Positions 51,765 through 61,568 of a stretch of 64,000 nt of DNA are shown here, piece after piece. Numbering within the stretch: the stretch's first letter is position 1; every line of letters begins with the position of its first letter. The notes beneath the pieces are model-generated. The model saw nothing but the letters and a program-made list of their open reading frames with translations. It made no database searches and was not told the DNA's origin. Origin of the DNA: JAGQPD01 sp020426865 (GTDB lineage Bacteria > Planctomycetota > Planctomycetia > Pirellulales > Pirellulaceae); NCBI GenBank assembly GCA_041399065.1, contig JAWKTN010000006.1, positions 620,001-684,000 of the forward strand, written 5' to 3'. Made by a program: the position numbers and the translations under genes.

Positions 51765-54700
51765 ATGCACATTCGCCAAATCATTGCATTGACTATCTCC
51801 GTTGCACTTCTCAATGCCGCCCCGAGCCATGCTGCGGAGGCTCCCCCCGTAGTCACTCAGAATCGCGACGGAGCATTGCAATATGTGGCCGACGAACGGG
51901 GCAATCGGGTCCCCGACTTTTCGACGTGCGGCTACCTCGGCGGCCGGCAACTGCCTCCCTCGGTCGCAGCGACCGTCCAGGTCAAGCCGTCCGGTGGCGA
52001 CGATACGGCAATGCTTCAAGCCGCGGTCGATCAGGTATCGTCGCTACCGTTGCGGGATGATGGCTTCCGCGGTGCGGTGTGGATGCAGCCGGGCACGTAT
52101 CGGGTGTCCGGTCAGATCCGGCTAAACGCCTCGGGCGTTGTCCTTCGCGGATCGGGGGCGACCGACGACGGCACCGTCGTCATCGCGACCGGCACCGACC
52201 GTCGTGCACTGATTGCCATCTCAAGTCCCGCAATGAGGGTGCTGGGCGACGAAGCGATTCGTATCGTCGACGACATCGTGCCCGTCGGTGCCACGGCCGT
52301 CACGTGCGCGCAGCTCGACGGATTATCGGTTGGCCAGACAATTCGAATTACAAGGCCGAGCACTGAGGCCTGGATCAAGGAGGTGGGGGCGGATGCATTT
52401 GGAGTGGGATGGCGTCCGGGTTCGCGCGATCTCGTTTGGGAACGCACGATTAAGGCGATTGACGGCAATACTGTGCGGTTCGAGGTATCGATCACTACGG
52501 CAATTGAACAGCGATTTGGCGGCGCGACCATCACGGTCGTTGAGGAGACCGGCCGCGTTGACCATGTGGGGATCGAGGACCTGCAATTGACTTCGGCATT
52601 CGACACAGACAACCCGTTCGATGAACAGCATGCATGGCACGGTGTCGTGGTAGACCGCGCCGAAGATAGTTGGATCCGGCGCGTGGCATTTAAGCACTTT
52701 GCCGGCGGAGCGGTTCGGCTGGCGGACGACACTCGGCAGGTTAGCGTGGAAGACTGCATTGCGTCGGAACCGGTTGCGGAGATTGGGGGTTTTCGGCGTC
52801 ACACCTACGAGACGAATGGCCAGCAGACCCTGTTTCTTCGTTGTTGGTCGGAAGGTGGTTGCCGCGATTTTGTCGTCGGCCATTGCGTGTCTGGCCCCAA
52901 TGCATTTGTGAATTGTTTCGCTCGCCATGCTCACGGTGACAGCGGACCAATCGGCAGCTGGGCCAATGGCGTGCTGTATGACAACGTACGGATCGATGGC
53001 GGTGGCTTGCATTTGCGCAATCAGTGGAGCGAGTATTCAGGCACTGGGTGGGCGGCGGCCAACTGCATGTTATGGCAATGTCGGGCAGCACAAATTGACT
53101 GCTTCCGGCCCCCAACGGCTCAAAACTGGGCCAACGGCATTTGGGCCGAACTGGCGGGTGACGGGTATATTGCCGGTAGAAGCGACGAGGCCGTGCCGAT
53201 GAGCCTGTTCCAGGCACAATTGGCCGACCGGTTCGGTGCGAATGCCGCAAAACACATCGATCCGTTGCTGGGCAAAGACGTGAGTGCCACGAGTCCGACA
53301 CTGGAGCAGGCGGCAGCATTCGTTGCACGGTCAAATGCTCCGGCAACACAATTGATCGACGTGATCCGTGAGAACATGCTCGCGCTCCGTGCCGATCTGC
53401 CACCCAACGCTACCGTGCCTATGGCACATCGTCCCAATAGCCAGGCGATACAAACGGAAACTTCGTCACCCATGTTGTTACAAAACGGTTGGCTCACCGT
53501 CGATGGCGCGATCAAGACAGGCGGTCGACTCAGCCCCACCTGGTGGCGGGGGACCATTCGGCCGGCCGAGGCAACATCGTTTGGACCGGCGATCACCCGC
53601 TTTTCTCCAGGGCGGTCTGGTATCGGGCTGACAGATGACATCGCGGACGTCATACGGTCCATGCACGAAAAGCATGTGGCCGTCTACGATCACCATTACG
53701 GGTTGTGGTACGATCGCCGGCGTGACGATCATTTGATGGTCCGTCGCGCTGACGGCAACGTCTGGCCACCGTTCTACGAACAGCCATTCGCCCGCACTGG
53801 AAAAGGAAAGGCATGGGATGGACTGAGCCTCTACGATCTCACGAAATACAATCCTTGGTATTGGAACCGACTGCACGAGTTTGCCAAGCAAGGCGAGCAA
53901 TACGGCCTGGTCTTGATCCACCAGAATTACTTCCAACACAACATTCTCGAAGCAGGTGCCCATTGGGTCGACTGCCCGTGGCGCACGGTCAACAACGTCA
54001 ACGATACTGATTTTCCTGAGCCACCACCGTTCATTGGCGACAAACGCATCTTTCTCGCACACCATTTCTATGACGTCACTCACCCTCAACGACGTCAACT
54101 GCACCGCGCCTATATCCGTCAATGCTTGGACAATTTTGCGGACTGCGGGAATGTCATCCAGATGACCAGCGGAGAATACACTGGGCCGCTCGAGTTTACA
54201 CAATTCTGGCTGGACACCATTGTCGAATGGGAGCGAGAACACGGCAAGAACGTGATTGTCGGGCTGAGTTGTACGAAAGACGTTCAGGATGCGATCTTGA
54301 GCGACGGCGATCGATCACATCACGTTGACGTCGTCGATATCCGCTACTGGTCGTACCAGAACAACGGAGAAACGTTCGCACCCATGGGAGGCGCGAATAT
54401 GGCACCGCGTCAACACATTCGGCAACTGCGTCCCAAACCCACATCGTTCGCATCGATCGTGCGCGCCGTGCGTGAGTATCGTCAACGATTTCCCGAAAAG
54501 GCTGTAACCTACTATGCCGATGCGATCAGTCCCGGCGGCCACGACGGGTGGGCCGTCGTGATCGGCGGTGGCTCGCTGGCCGACCTTCCTACCGGTACGC
54601 CCCGCGAATTGCTCGAGAGCATTCCCACAATGTTGCCGGCGGAAGACTCAAACGAACGACATGACCAATGGCTGTTGGCCAGTGCGGCTGGTGACGTGCT

Positions 54701-54881
54701 TATCTACCAAGCCGAATCGAGTGGCAACCTGGAGAATATCCCAATTAAGGTCGACAGGAGTTATACCGTTCGTTGGTTGGACACACAATCGGGCGAGATT
54801 GTCGCAACGCAACAAGCGGTCGGACGTGACGTCTTCAAGCTCAATCGACAAACCAATGTCGTGTGGCTAACCGTGGAATAG
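51765..54881 (+). CDS. large secreted beta-helix protein with a DUF6298-like C-terminal domain
   Basis: 1,038 residues from ATG 51765. The signal peptide is MHIRQIIALTISVALLNAAPSHAA. Residues about 50-430 form a pectate-lyase-superfamily beta-helix: GDDTAMLQAAVDQVSS, FRGAVWMQPGTYRVSGQIRLNASGVVLRGSG, VGIEDLQLTS, DSWIRRVAFKHFAGGAVRL. Residues about 560-1038 are a second domain with TIM-barrel-like features (DDIADVIRSMHEKHVAVYDHHYGLWYDRR, FARTGKGKAWDGLSLYDLTKYNPWYWNRL, NVIQMTSGEYTGPLEFTQFWLD with a candidate acidic residue). It resembles DUF6298-type proteins. The pairing suggests polysaccharide cleavage, but catalytic residues and substrate are unknown. Confidence 0.75.
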   Translation: MHIRQIIALTISVALLNAAPSHAAEAPPVVTQNRDGALQYVADERGNRVPDFSTCGYLGGRQLPPSVAATVQVKPSGGDDTAMLQAAVDQVSSLPLRDDGFRGAVWMQPGTYRVSGQIRLNASGVVLRGSGATDDGTVVIATGTDRRALIAISSPAMRVLGDEAIRIVDDIVPVGATAVTCAQLDGLSVGQTIRITRPSTEAWIKEVGADAFGVGWRPGSRDLVWERTIKAIDGNTVRFEVSITTAIEQRFGGATITVVEETGRVDHVGIEDLQLTSAFDTDNPFDEQHAWHGVVVDRAEDSWIRRVAFKHFAGGAVRLADDTRQVSVEDCIASEPVAEIGGFRRHTYETNGQQTLFLRCWSEGGCRDFVVGHCVSGPNAFVNCFARHAHGDSGPIGSWANGVLYDNVRIDGGGLHLRNQWSEYSGTGWAAANCMLWQCRAAQIDCFRPPTAQNWANGIWAELAGDGYIAGRSDEAVPMSLFQAQLADRFGANAAKHIDPLLGKDVSATSPTLEQAAAFVARSNAPATQLIDVIRENMLALRADLPPNATVPMAHRPNSQAIQTETSSPMLLQNGWLTVDGAIKTGGRLSPTWWRGTIRPAEATSFGPAITRFSPGRSGIGLTDDIADVIRSMHEKHVAVYDHHYGLWYDRRRDDHLMVRRADGNVWPPFYEQPFARTGKGKAWDGLSLYDLTKYNPWYWNRLHEFAKQGEQYGLVLIHQNYFQHNILEAGAHWVDCPWRTVNNVNDTDFPEPPPFIGDKRIFLAHHFYDVTHPQRRQLHRAYIRQCLDNFADCGNVIQMTSGEYTGPLEFTQFWLDTIVEWEREHGKNVIVGLSCTKDVQDAILSDGDRSHHVDVVDIRYWSYQNNGETFAPMGGANMAPRQHIRQLRPKPTSFASIVRAVREYRQRFPEKAVTYYADAISPGGHDGWAVVIGGGSLADLPTGTPRELLESIPTMLPAEDSNERHDQWLLASAAGDVLIYQAESSGNLENIPIKVDRSYTVRWLDTQSGEIVATQQAVGRDVFKLNRQTNVVWLTVE

Positions 54882-54908
54882 ACGGTCACTTTTGACCTCG
54901 CAATCGTC

Positions 54909-56120
54909 TTACCACTCTTGCGTCGGAGCCTCCATCACCCCTTCGCGAAGTTTGCGTTGGGCCAGGGCCCAAATCGCTCGACGCTGCTTCTCCAGCGATT
55001 CGGATAGTAGCGTGGGGAGCGGCTCCAAGACCTTCATGGCTTGACGGGGACGTTCCTCGACCTGAACAAGGATTTGTGCCAGTTTCAGTCGAACGCTTTG
55101 AGTGCGGTCCGGCGCTCGCTTGATCAAGTCGACCATGAACGGCACCGAGTCGCTCCATCTTTTTTCGTGGTGCAAAAACTTGACCAGTGTGAGTAACTCC
55201 TTGTCAGCTAGCTGCCAGTACTTGTCACGCGCCTTCTCAGGTACCTTGTTGTAGATTGCCAGAGCCGCTTGCGTGTGTCCGGCGGCCAGGCATTGCCGGA
55301 ACGAATTCAGCGCCATTTCCGCTTGGCTTTTTTGTTCTTCGCGTTGTACCTGCACACGTTGTCGATCGGCGGTTGATTTTCGGTCAACGGCCGCAGGTAC
55401 ATCCCCCATTACGGCCGCTGCCAACTTCGTGTTGGCAAAATACCGGCTAAATATGTCCCAGCCCTCACAGTCGACCCATTGCATCTTGAGCATTGCAACA
55501 CCGACCGGTAGCCCGACAAGAATTCCAGCGATGTGCAGCACTTCGGAAGATACATCCAGCCCCCCTTGATGGATGAATTGGAGGACGACGAAGAATATCT
55601 GGAGGCCGACGTAAAACAGGCCAAACGCAAGCACGCTTAACTCCATCGTGCGGGAAAACACCCCCATGTAGAGAAAGCAATTCATGTTATTCGCCGGTGC
55701 CCATAAGATGGCAATGGTCAGCAGTCCAAAGATCGCGGACGACGCTCCCAACGCGGCCCCCTCCAGCCCCAGCACGAAGGCAAAGCTCTGCATCGCCGCA
55801 CCATAGACGATGCCCAGAAACAGGTAGAGCGGTATAAAACGCTTCCAGCCGAGCTTTCCTTCTACGACCAGGCCAAATCCCCACAGAAAGAACATATTGC
55901 CGATCAGATGCATGGGTCCGGCATGAAGAAAATTCGTGGTTACCCATTGCACGGGATTGATGGTGTCAAACTGCAGCAGGTAGGGTTCGACGACATCGGC
56001 CCCATGGGTACCAATGGCCGCAATCATCATGCCGAAGACAAGCACATTGATGACAATGATTCCGATCGTCGCCCAGGGAAAATAGTAGATGGGTGCATCG
56101 GTGTTAAATGGAATCAACAT
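54909..56120 (-). CDS. rhomboid-family intramembrane serine protease with TPR-like tail
   Basis: 403 residues from ATG 56120. Six or so membrane helices include TTNFLHAGPMHLIGNMFFLWGFGL (the H-x3-N motif, Asn75), GAALGASSAIFGLLTIAILW with catalytic Ser127 and LHIAGILVGLPVG with catalytic His196. The usual Gly after the nucleophile (GxSG) is Ser here. A cytosolic C-terminal region of about 180 residues is helical and repeat-like (HTQAALAIYNKVPEKARDKYWQLADKELLTLVKFL; RTQSVRLKLAQILVQVEERPRQAMKVLEPL), similar to TPR bundles. It is convergent to the previous gene, 27 bases away. Substrates are unknown. Confidence 0.87.
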   Translation of the reverse strand: MLIPFNTDAPIYYFPWATIGIIVINVLVFGMMIAAIGTHGADVVEPYLLQFDTINPVQWVTTNFLHAGPMHLIGNMFFLWGFGLVVEGKLGWKRFIPLYLFLGIVYGAAMQSFAFVLGLEGAALGASSAIFGLLTIAILWAPANNMNCFLYMGVFSRTMELSVLAFGLFYVGLQIFFVVLQFIHQGGLDVSSEVLHIAGILVGLPVGVAMLKMQWVDCEGWDIFSRYFANTKLAAAVMGDVPAAVDRKSTADRQRVQVQREEQKSQAEMALNSFRQCLAAGHTQAALAIYNKVPEKARDKYWQLADKELLTLVKFLHHEKRWSDSVPFMVDLIKRAPDRTQSVRLKLAQILVQVEERPRQAMKVLEPLPTLLSESLEKQRRAIWALAQRKLREGVMEAPTQEW

Positions 56121-56326
56121 TAAGAAGGTTCCGCAAGCAAGGGTACGCCCCCATTGGCGCAGTGCTACGTCGCCCTCCATCTTCGATCGAGGGACATACC
56201 ACGCCCTTCTGTTCCCATTGCCGACATCGCCGACGACATCACTGTAGCCGCGGCGGTGGGAAAATGCAACTTAATGGCACGACGACCACCATCATGCCAA
56301 TGGCTGGCACTTCAGGATGCCCCAAC

Positions 56327-58453
56327 CTACTTGACGCGGTTGAGCCACACGGTCATCTCCCCAGCACCTCGGTTACCCCAAGCGTAGTAGGGGACCAACG
56401 GAGCGGTGATCAGGCGGTCGAGAGATGGCTTGGCCTCGCGATAAAGCTGTTTTGTCCACGGTCGGGAATCGCTTACGAGCAGTTCCGCATCCAGCACGAC
56501 GACATCACCCAATAGATTGCGATCGCGGCGCGGTGTTATCTTTGCTCCCAGGCCGATCCCCACGTCGGCGATCACAACGCCTGGCGGAAGATCGAGTGAT
56601 TCCAGGCAGTAGACGATGGGGCCTCGCCGAACGGCCAGTTGATTGCGAGTTTCCTCGACCAGCGGGTGCGACTCGATCAGTGTCGGTTGCGTCGGAAAGT
56701 CGAGCTGCACCTCGTCGCCGGAGTGCCACTTTCGCGTCAACACGACAAACGTACCAGGCACGACGGTCTGGTCCACCGGAGCTCGGTTGACCGTGACCTT
56801 TGCCCCGGCTGCCCAATCCGGTATCCGACATTTCATCGTCCATTCCGCAGTCGGGCAACGTTCGATTTGAATCGTCACTTGTCCGTCCCACGGATAATCG
56901 GTTCGCTGCGTCAACTGCAGCCGCCCACCGTTGATCGTCGTCTGCAGTTCGTTGGCCCCGTAGAGGTTGCACCATAATTCACCTTCACGTTGTGCGTATG
57001 CCATGCCATTGGCTTGTGCCACGGTCCGCACCACATTGGGAGGACAACAATACGAGGTGACAAAGGGAACTCGACTTCGCGACCAGCGCAGCGGTACCGG
57101 CAAGGGATCGGTGGTTCGCAACGGGTTTACGTAAGAATAATCTTTTCCCTCAAGACTAACGCCTGACAACACGCTGTTGCAGAGCGTCAATTCGAGAATG
57201 TCCAGGAACTTTGCTTCGCCCGTTGCCAGGAACATTCGCCAATTCCAAAGTACGTTACCAATATTAGCGCACGTTTCGTTATGTGCGGTTGTGTTGGGCA
57301 ATTGGTAATTGCGGCCGTATGCCTGGTGAATACGTGCGATCTGGTCCTGATCCCTTGAGCCATCCGGGGAAGCGCCATCGTACAGGGCGCCGCAACCGCC
57401 GGTAATGTACATCTTCTGTGACGCGACATTGTCCCACATGAAACGGAGTGGCACGAGCAGCTCACGATCGCCCGTTTCCAAATACAGATCGGCAACACCG
57501 GCAAACAAGTAGTTGGCGCGTACCGCATGTCCCACGGCTTCCCGCTGCTGGAGAAACGGCACGCGGTCTTGATTGTCATCGGTACCCCCTTCCAACATCT
57601 CGCGCATCGCGAGAAACGTCCGGGCCAGCTCCAAATATCGCCCCTCCCCGGTTTCCCGGTACATGTCGATGATCCCCATATAATGCGACGGGCAGACGGA
57701 ATTGCGTGCCAGATCGGCCGTTGGGTTGCGAAACGTCGCATAAAGAAAATCGGCAGTCTTCCGTGCAATATCCAAGAAATCGTCGCTACCTGTCACGCGA
57801 TGGTGCAGACAAGCGGCCGTCATTAGGTGCCCCATATTGTACATTTCAAAATTGCGGCGGTCCTGAAATGGTTGGGCGTCGGCATCGCCGTTCCGCTGGC
57901 GGATCAGCACCGGCGTATGGATGTATCCGTCACTGCGTTGGGCTTTGCCGATCGTCGCCACCGATTCGTCTACCCAGCGTCGCAATGTTGGATCGGGGTC
58001 GACCGCCAGCGCCGCACATGCGGCCTCAATCCATTTATAAAAGTCGCCGTCATTGAAGGGAGCGCCGTGATGATCCCCCTGGGCCATGCCCGCAGCAATG
58101 CGAAAATTCTCCAGGAACGGCTTGTATTCCGTCCCCCTCATCAGTTGCCACATCGTGGGGATCGACCGCTGGCGGCAAGTGTCGAACCGATCGGCCCAGA
58201 AGCCCGTGGTCCAGTGCACGCTTTCGAGCGGAAGCGGCTGCGCAATCGCATGAGGTCGTAGGGAATCTGCATTGACTTCGGCACCCGATGTACTTAGAGT
58301 CGACGCAACAGCCATCGAGTTGGCCACGATGCATAGAAGCAGCCAACGCACGCAACCTTGCTGGCATGTGTCGGCCACTGACCCGAACGAGTTTTGGAAA
58401 CTACTTCGGATGAAAACTGCCTGACCATTTCGATCTGTTCGGTGATAACGCAT
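56327..58453 (-). CDS. GH127 beta-L-arabinofuranosidase-like protein (DUF1680)
   Basis: 708 residues from ATG 58453, with a weak signal segment (VRWLLLCIVANSMAVAS) near residue 35. The catalytic (alpha/alpha)6 barrel has the GH127 marks VHWTTGFWADRFDTCRQRSIPTMW, EMYNMGHLMTAACLHHRVTG and the zinc-cysteine centre. Glu393-Thr-Cys395 (AHNETCANIG) and Cys469-Cys470 (SYCCPPNVVR) correspond to the Glu/Cys/Cys/Cys zinc site and cysteine nucleophile of the characterised beta-L-arabinofuranosidase. It should release L-arabinofuranose or a related furanose from plant or algal glycans in the periplasm. The neighbouring pectate lyase-like gene is divergent. Confidence 0.9.
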   Translation of the reverse strand: MRYHRTDRNGQAVFIRSSFQNSFGSVADTCQQGCVRWLLLCIVANSMAVASTLSTSGAEVNADSLRPHAIAQPLPLESVHWTTGFWADRFDTCRQRSIPTMWQLMRGTEYKPFLENFRIAAGMAQGDHHGAPFNDGDFYKWIEAACAALAVDPDPTLRRWVDESVATIGKAQRSDGYIHTPVLIRQRNGDADAQPFQDRRNFEMYNMGHLMTAACLHHRVTGSDDFLDIARKTADFLYATFRNPTADLARNSVCPSHYMGIIDMYRETGEGRYLELARTFLAMREMLEGGTDDNQDRVPFLQQREAVGHAVRANYLFAGVADLYLETGDRELLVPLRFMWDNVASQKMYITGGCGALYDGASPDGSRDQDQIARIHQAYGRNYQLPNTTAHNETCANIGNVLWNWRMFLATGEAKFLDILELTLCNSVLSGVSLEGKDYSYVNPLRTTDPLPVPLRWSRSRVPFVTSYCCPPNVVRTVAQANGMAYAQREGELWCNLYGANELQTTINGGRLQLTQRTDYPWDGQVTIQIERCPTAEWTMKCRIPDWAAGAKVTVNRAPVDQTVVPGTFVVLTRKWHSGDEVQLDFPTQPTLIESHPLVEETRNQLAVRRGPIVYCLESLDLPPGVVIADVGIGLGAKITPRRDRNLLGDVVVLDAELLVSDSRPWTKQLYREAKPSLDRLITAPLVPYYAWGNRGAGEMTVWLNRVK

Positions 58454-58496
58454 CAATCACGCTTTCGTTGTCGTCGGCCGCTATAATCAGTGTTCC

Positions 58497-58538
58497 ACGA
58501 CTGTCCCAGCCGTAACGCCCCACGGCCGTCCCAGCCGT
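58497..58538. repeat. dispersed hairpin repeat, two copies in reverse orientation
   Basis: ACGACTGTCCCAGCCGT (58497-58513) and ACGGCCGTCCCAGCCGT (58522-58538), complements of the unit seen at 28739 and 48665. They lie in the 192-base divergent region between the GH127 and pectate lyase-like genes. Confidence 0.85.
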
Positions 58539-58645
58539 AATGAGCCACCACCTCCGCATCACCCCATGTTATCCCCACGAATCAGCACGAGCAAGCGAAC
58601 CCATCGTTGGCACGCAAGCATTGCACTTGGACCGGACCACAATTA

Positions 58646-60916
58646 ATGTCAACCATACCCATCGCTATTCAAAGATATGCCTTCATCGGTACCGCCTGCG
58701 TGATTTCGTCAATCGTAGCCTCGATCGCACCAGGAGTGCTGCTGGCGGCAACGCCATTGTATATCGACCTTAGTCCGGCAATGGGTCGGCGGGACCATTT
58801 GACCGAACGTGGCCAGAACTGGACGATCACCGAAGGCGATTCCTCAGAATTCGCGGTCGGCGAGTTGAAGCTACGCTTGGACCTTCTCACCGATGAACCA
58901 CTGCCGGTGATGGCGACCTGGTGGAAAGCGGGGCTGGTTGGCGACGCTGTAATGGCGTGCGATGGTGCCTATTCTCCTGCGGCAGCCCGCGGACTGCGTT
59001 TGACGATAGACGGGCTATCGCCCGGAAAACATACGATGGCAACCTATCACAGTTCCTTCTGGAAAGACCCTTTGCCACCGTTTGATATTCTCATCCACGG
59101 AGCATTGCGGCATTCGGCGGGGCGGCCTTCCTTGCGAGTCACGAATGATGCGGACGCAGCGGTCGCGTATTTCGAGATCCGCGACAGCGACACGCGCCCG
59201 ATCGTCATCGACTTTGTCGCCAAAGATTCGACCGATGATGGAGCACGGTCGACGGCATTGAAGCACGTCGTGCTAAACGGCATTGAGCTTGACGGTACCA
59301 ATCCGTTGTCACGAGCGCGAGTGCCGCAACCGCTGGATGGCGATGAGCACGTGGCCGCCTCGCCGACGCTCAGCTGGCGACCCGCCGCCGCAGCCGTTGC
59401 CCACGATCTCTATTTCGGAACCAGCCAATCGGTAGTCGCGGCGGCAACACATCGGTCACCGGAGTACCTCGGACGCGTTTCTGACGCAAGGCACACTTGT
59501 GCGGCGAAGGAACCGAACGCGGAGTATTTTTGGCGAGTGGACGAGGTTCACGGAGAACACGCCGAGGAAGTCATCACCGGCGATGTTTGGCGATTCCGAG
59601 TAAGGCACCTGGCCTTTCCCACCGCGGAAGGTTACGGTCGATTCGCCCGTGGTGGGCGAGGTGGGCGGGTGCTGGAGGTGACGAATCTGAACGATAGCGG
59701 GCCGGGGAGCTTGCGGGAAGCGGTTGAAGCAGAAGGGGCACGCACGGTTGTCTTTCGCGTCAGTGGGCTGATCACGCTAGAATCCAAGCTGATCGTACGC
59801 CACCCCTATCTGACCATTGCCGGCCAGACGGCGCCCGGTAAGGGCATTTGCCTTCGTAAATTCAACTTGGGTGTCATCGGCGCGCACGACGTTGTCATTC
59901 GATATCTCCGTGTCCGCCCTGGTGATCTGTCGGGCGTTACACTCGACGGGATGGGTCTGGCCAGTGGCGATCACTGCATTATCGACCATTGCTCCATTAG
60001 TTGGACGCTGGACGAAGCGTTCAGCTCACGTGCCGCGAAGAATATTACGTTTCAGCGTTCGTTGATCTCCGAAGCATTGAACGTAGCGGGACATAAGAAC
60101 TACAAACCTGGCACGCAACATGGCTACGCTGCCAGTATCGGTGGCGATATCGGCAGTTTTCACCATAACCTGCTCGCTCATTGTGCCGGGCGGAACTGGA
60201 GTCTTGCGGGAGGGTTGGACAAAGCTGGAGTGCATACAGGCCGGTTGGATATTCGCAATAATGTCGTCTACAACTGGAGTCATCGCACCACCGACGGTGG
60301 AGCCATGCAGGTGAACTTCGTGAACAACTACTACAAGCCTGGCCCTTCCTCCAAAGTTTTTCACGTCTTGAAGCCGGAACGCAATCTTGGTTTTGGTCCG
60401 CAGGACTACTTCGTCGAGGGCAACGTCATGGAAGGACGGTACGATGCATCGTTGCGGTGGGAAGGAGTTATCAAACCGCGCGACGAGGAGTTAGACGACT
60501 TCATACACGAAACCCCATTTTTTCCGTCGTACGTCGTGACAGAACCTGCGAACGTTGCGTTTGAAAGCGTACTGGCCGACGTCGGCTGTAATCTTCCGGT
60601 GCTCGACGACCACGATGCGCGCGTCATGGAAGAAGTTCGCAATGGCACGTGCACTTTTCGCGGTAGCGTCACACAGCTACCCGGACTTCCCGACTCGCAG
60701 CAGGACGTTGGGGGATGGGAGGAATATCCGGAACTTTCGCGGACTGAGGAATGGGACTCCGATCACGACGGTCTGCCTGACGCATGGGAAATGGCAAACG
60801 GCACAAATCCGTCTTCGCCCGCCAACGACTTTGGCGACGCTAACGCCGACCCGGACGGCGACGGCTACACGCTACTTGAGGATTATCTCAACAGCATCAC
60901 GGCAAAACCAGGATAG
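58646..60916 (+). CDS. secreted pectate lyase-like protein (PL1-type beta-helix) with calcium-repeat tail
   Basis: 756 residues from ATG 58646; a TTG at 58607 is possible. After the signal (YAFIGTACVISSIVASIAPGVLLAA) come an N-terminal sugar-enzyme accessory domain (to about residue 235) and a fibronectin-like segment (ASPTLSWRPAAAAVAHDLYFG). From about 340 there is a pectate-lyase beta-helix: PTAEGYGRFARGGRGGRVLEVTNLNDSGPGSLREAV, YLTIAGQTAPGKGICLRKF, HDVVIRYLRVRPGD and DHCIIDHCSISWTLDEAFS. The C-terminus has a DSDHDGLPDAWE and DPDGDGYT calcium-binding repeat. It probably cleaves pectin-type uronans by beta-elimination. Confidence 0.87.
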   Translation: MSTIPIAIQRYAFIGTACVISSIVASIAPGVLLAATPLYIDLSPAMGRRDHLTERGQNWTITEGDSSEFAVGELKLRLDLLTDEPLPVMATWWKAGLVGDAVMACDGAYSPAAARGLRLTIDGLSPGKHTMATYHSSFWKDPLPPFDILIHGALRHSAGRPSLRVTNDADAAVAYFEIRDSDTRPIVIDFVAKDSTDDGARSTALKHVVLNGIELDGTNPLSRARVPQPLDGDEHVAASPTLSWRPAAAAVAHDLYFGTSQSVVAAATHRSPEYLGRVSDARHTCAAKEPNAEYFWRVDEVHGEHAEEVITGDVWRFRVRHLAFPTAEGYGRFARGGRGGRVLEVTNLNDSGPGSLREAVEAEGARTVVFRVSGLITLESKLIVRHPYLTIAGQTAPGKGICLRKFNLGVIGAHDVVIRYLRVRPGDLSGVTLDGMGLASGDHCIIDHCSISWTLDEAFSSRAAKNITFQRSLISEALNVAGHKNYKPGTQHGYAASIGGDIGSFHHNLLAHCAGRNWSLAGGLDKAGVHTGRLDIRNNVVYNWSHRTTDGGAMQVNFVNNYYKPGPSSKVFHVLKPERNLGFGPQDYFVEGNVMEGRYDASLRWEGVIKPRDEELDDFIHETPFFPSYVVTEPANVAFESVLADVGCNLPVLDDHDARVMEEVRNGTCTFRGSVTQLPGLPDSQQDVGGWEEYPELSRTEEWDSDHDGLPDAWEMANGTNPSSPANDFGDANADPDGDGYTLLEDYLNSITAKPG

Positions 60917-61108
60917 GCAACACGTCTGAACCGCCGGCGTAATTTGTACAGTTGTTTCAACCGTCAGGCATTTCGCCGAATCTGGCGAATCACGGACCGG
61001 CATTTCGACGGGGCACTCGGGCAAGCTATGCTTCCGATGAGAGTCTTCGCCGCATCTTACTTTGGGCAAAGCACGCAAGGCCTCGCTCGTTTTCAACAGG
61101 GTAATCTC

Positions 61109-61522
61109 ATGCAATCGCAGACAACTGCAACATTGGAGTGTCCTCGCGACAGCTTCATTGTACTTCTGATTCAAGATGACGGCCGCTTGCTACGAGGCCT
61201 CCAACGCAGTTTCCTGGACGAACCATTTGAAATATTAACGGCCGTCTCGGCCGCGGAAGCCATGACGGTGCTGTCGAGCTACCAAGTAGACTTAATCGTC
61301 ACTGACAGCCTTATACCGGGCTCACACGGCACTGACTTCCTAACCGACATTCGTCGACAATATCCGCAGACCGAGTTGTTAGTTTTAACCAGTTGTCTAC
61401 AATTAACGGCAACCCAACAGTCGATTGCCAAGTTGGGAGTGAACCATGTGCTTCCGAAGCCTTGTCGCGCCAGCGACGTCGCCATGGCGATTCGCGACGC
61501 GTTCTGTGTAACGAATTCGTGA
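61109..61522 (+). CDS. single-domain response regulator
   Basis: 137 residues from ATG 61109, with AGGG 8 bases upstream; the frame is open back to 60944. A receiver fold is clear: VLLIQDDGRLLRGLQRSFL with the acidic pair, VDLIVTDSLIPGSHGTDFL with phospho-acceptor Asp near residue 70, TELLVLTS with the Thr/Ser switch and NHVLPKPCRASDV with the conserved Lys-Pro. There is no output domain, so it acts by protein contact or phosphotransfer. No histidine kinase lies nearby. Confidence 0.88.
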   Translation: MQSQTTATLECPRDSFIVLLIQDDGRLLRGLQRSFLDEPFEILTAVSAAEAMTVLSSYQVDLIVTDSLIPGSHGTDFLTDIRRQYPQTELLVLTSCLQLTATQQSIAKLGVNHVLPKPCRASDVAMAIRDAFCVTNS

Positions 61523-61568
61523 CACTGTATCCATATCTATGTCACTCGGTCTGCACCGCTTCCGCAAC

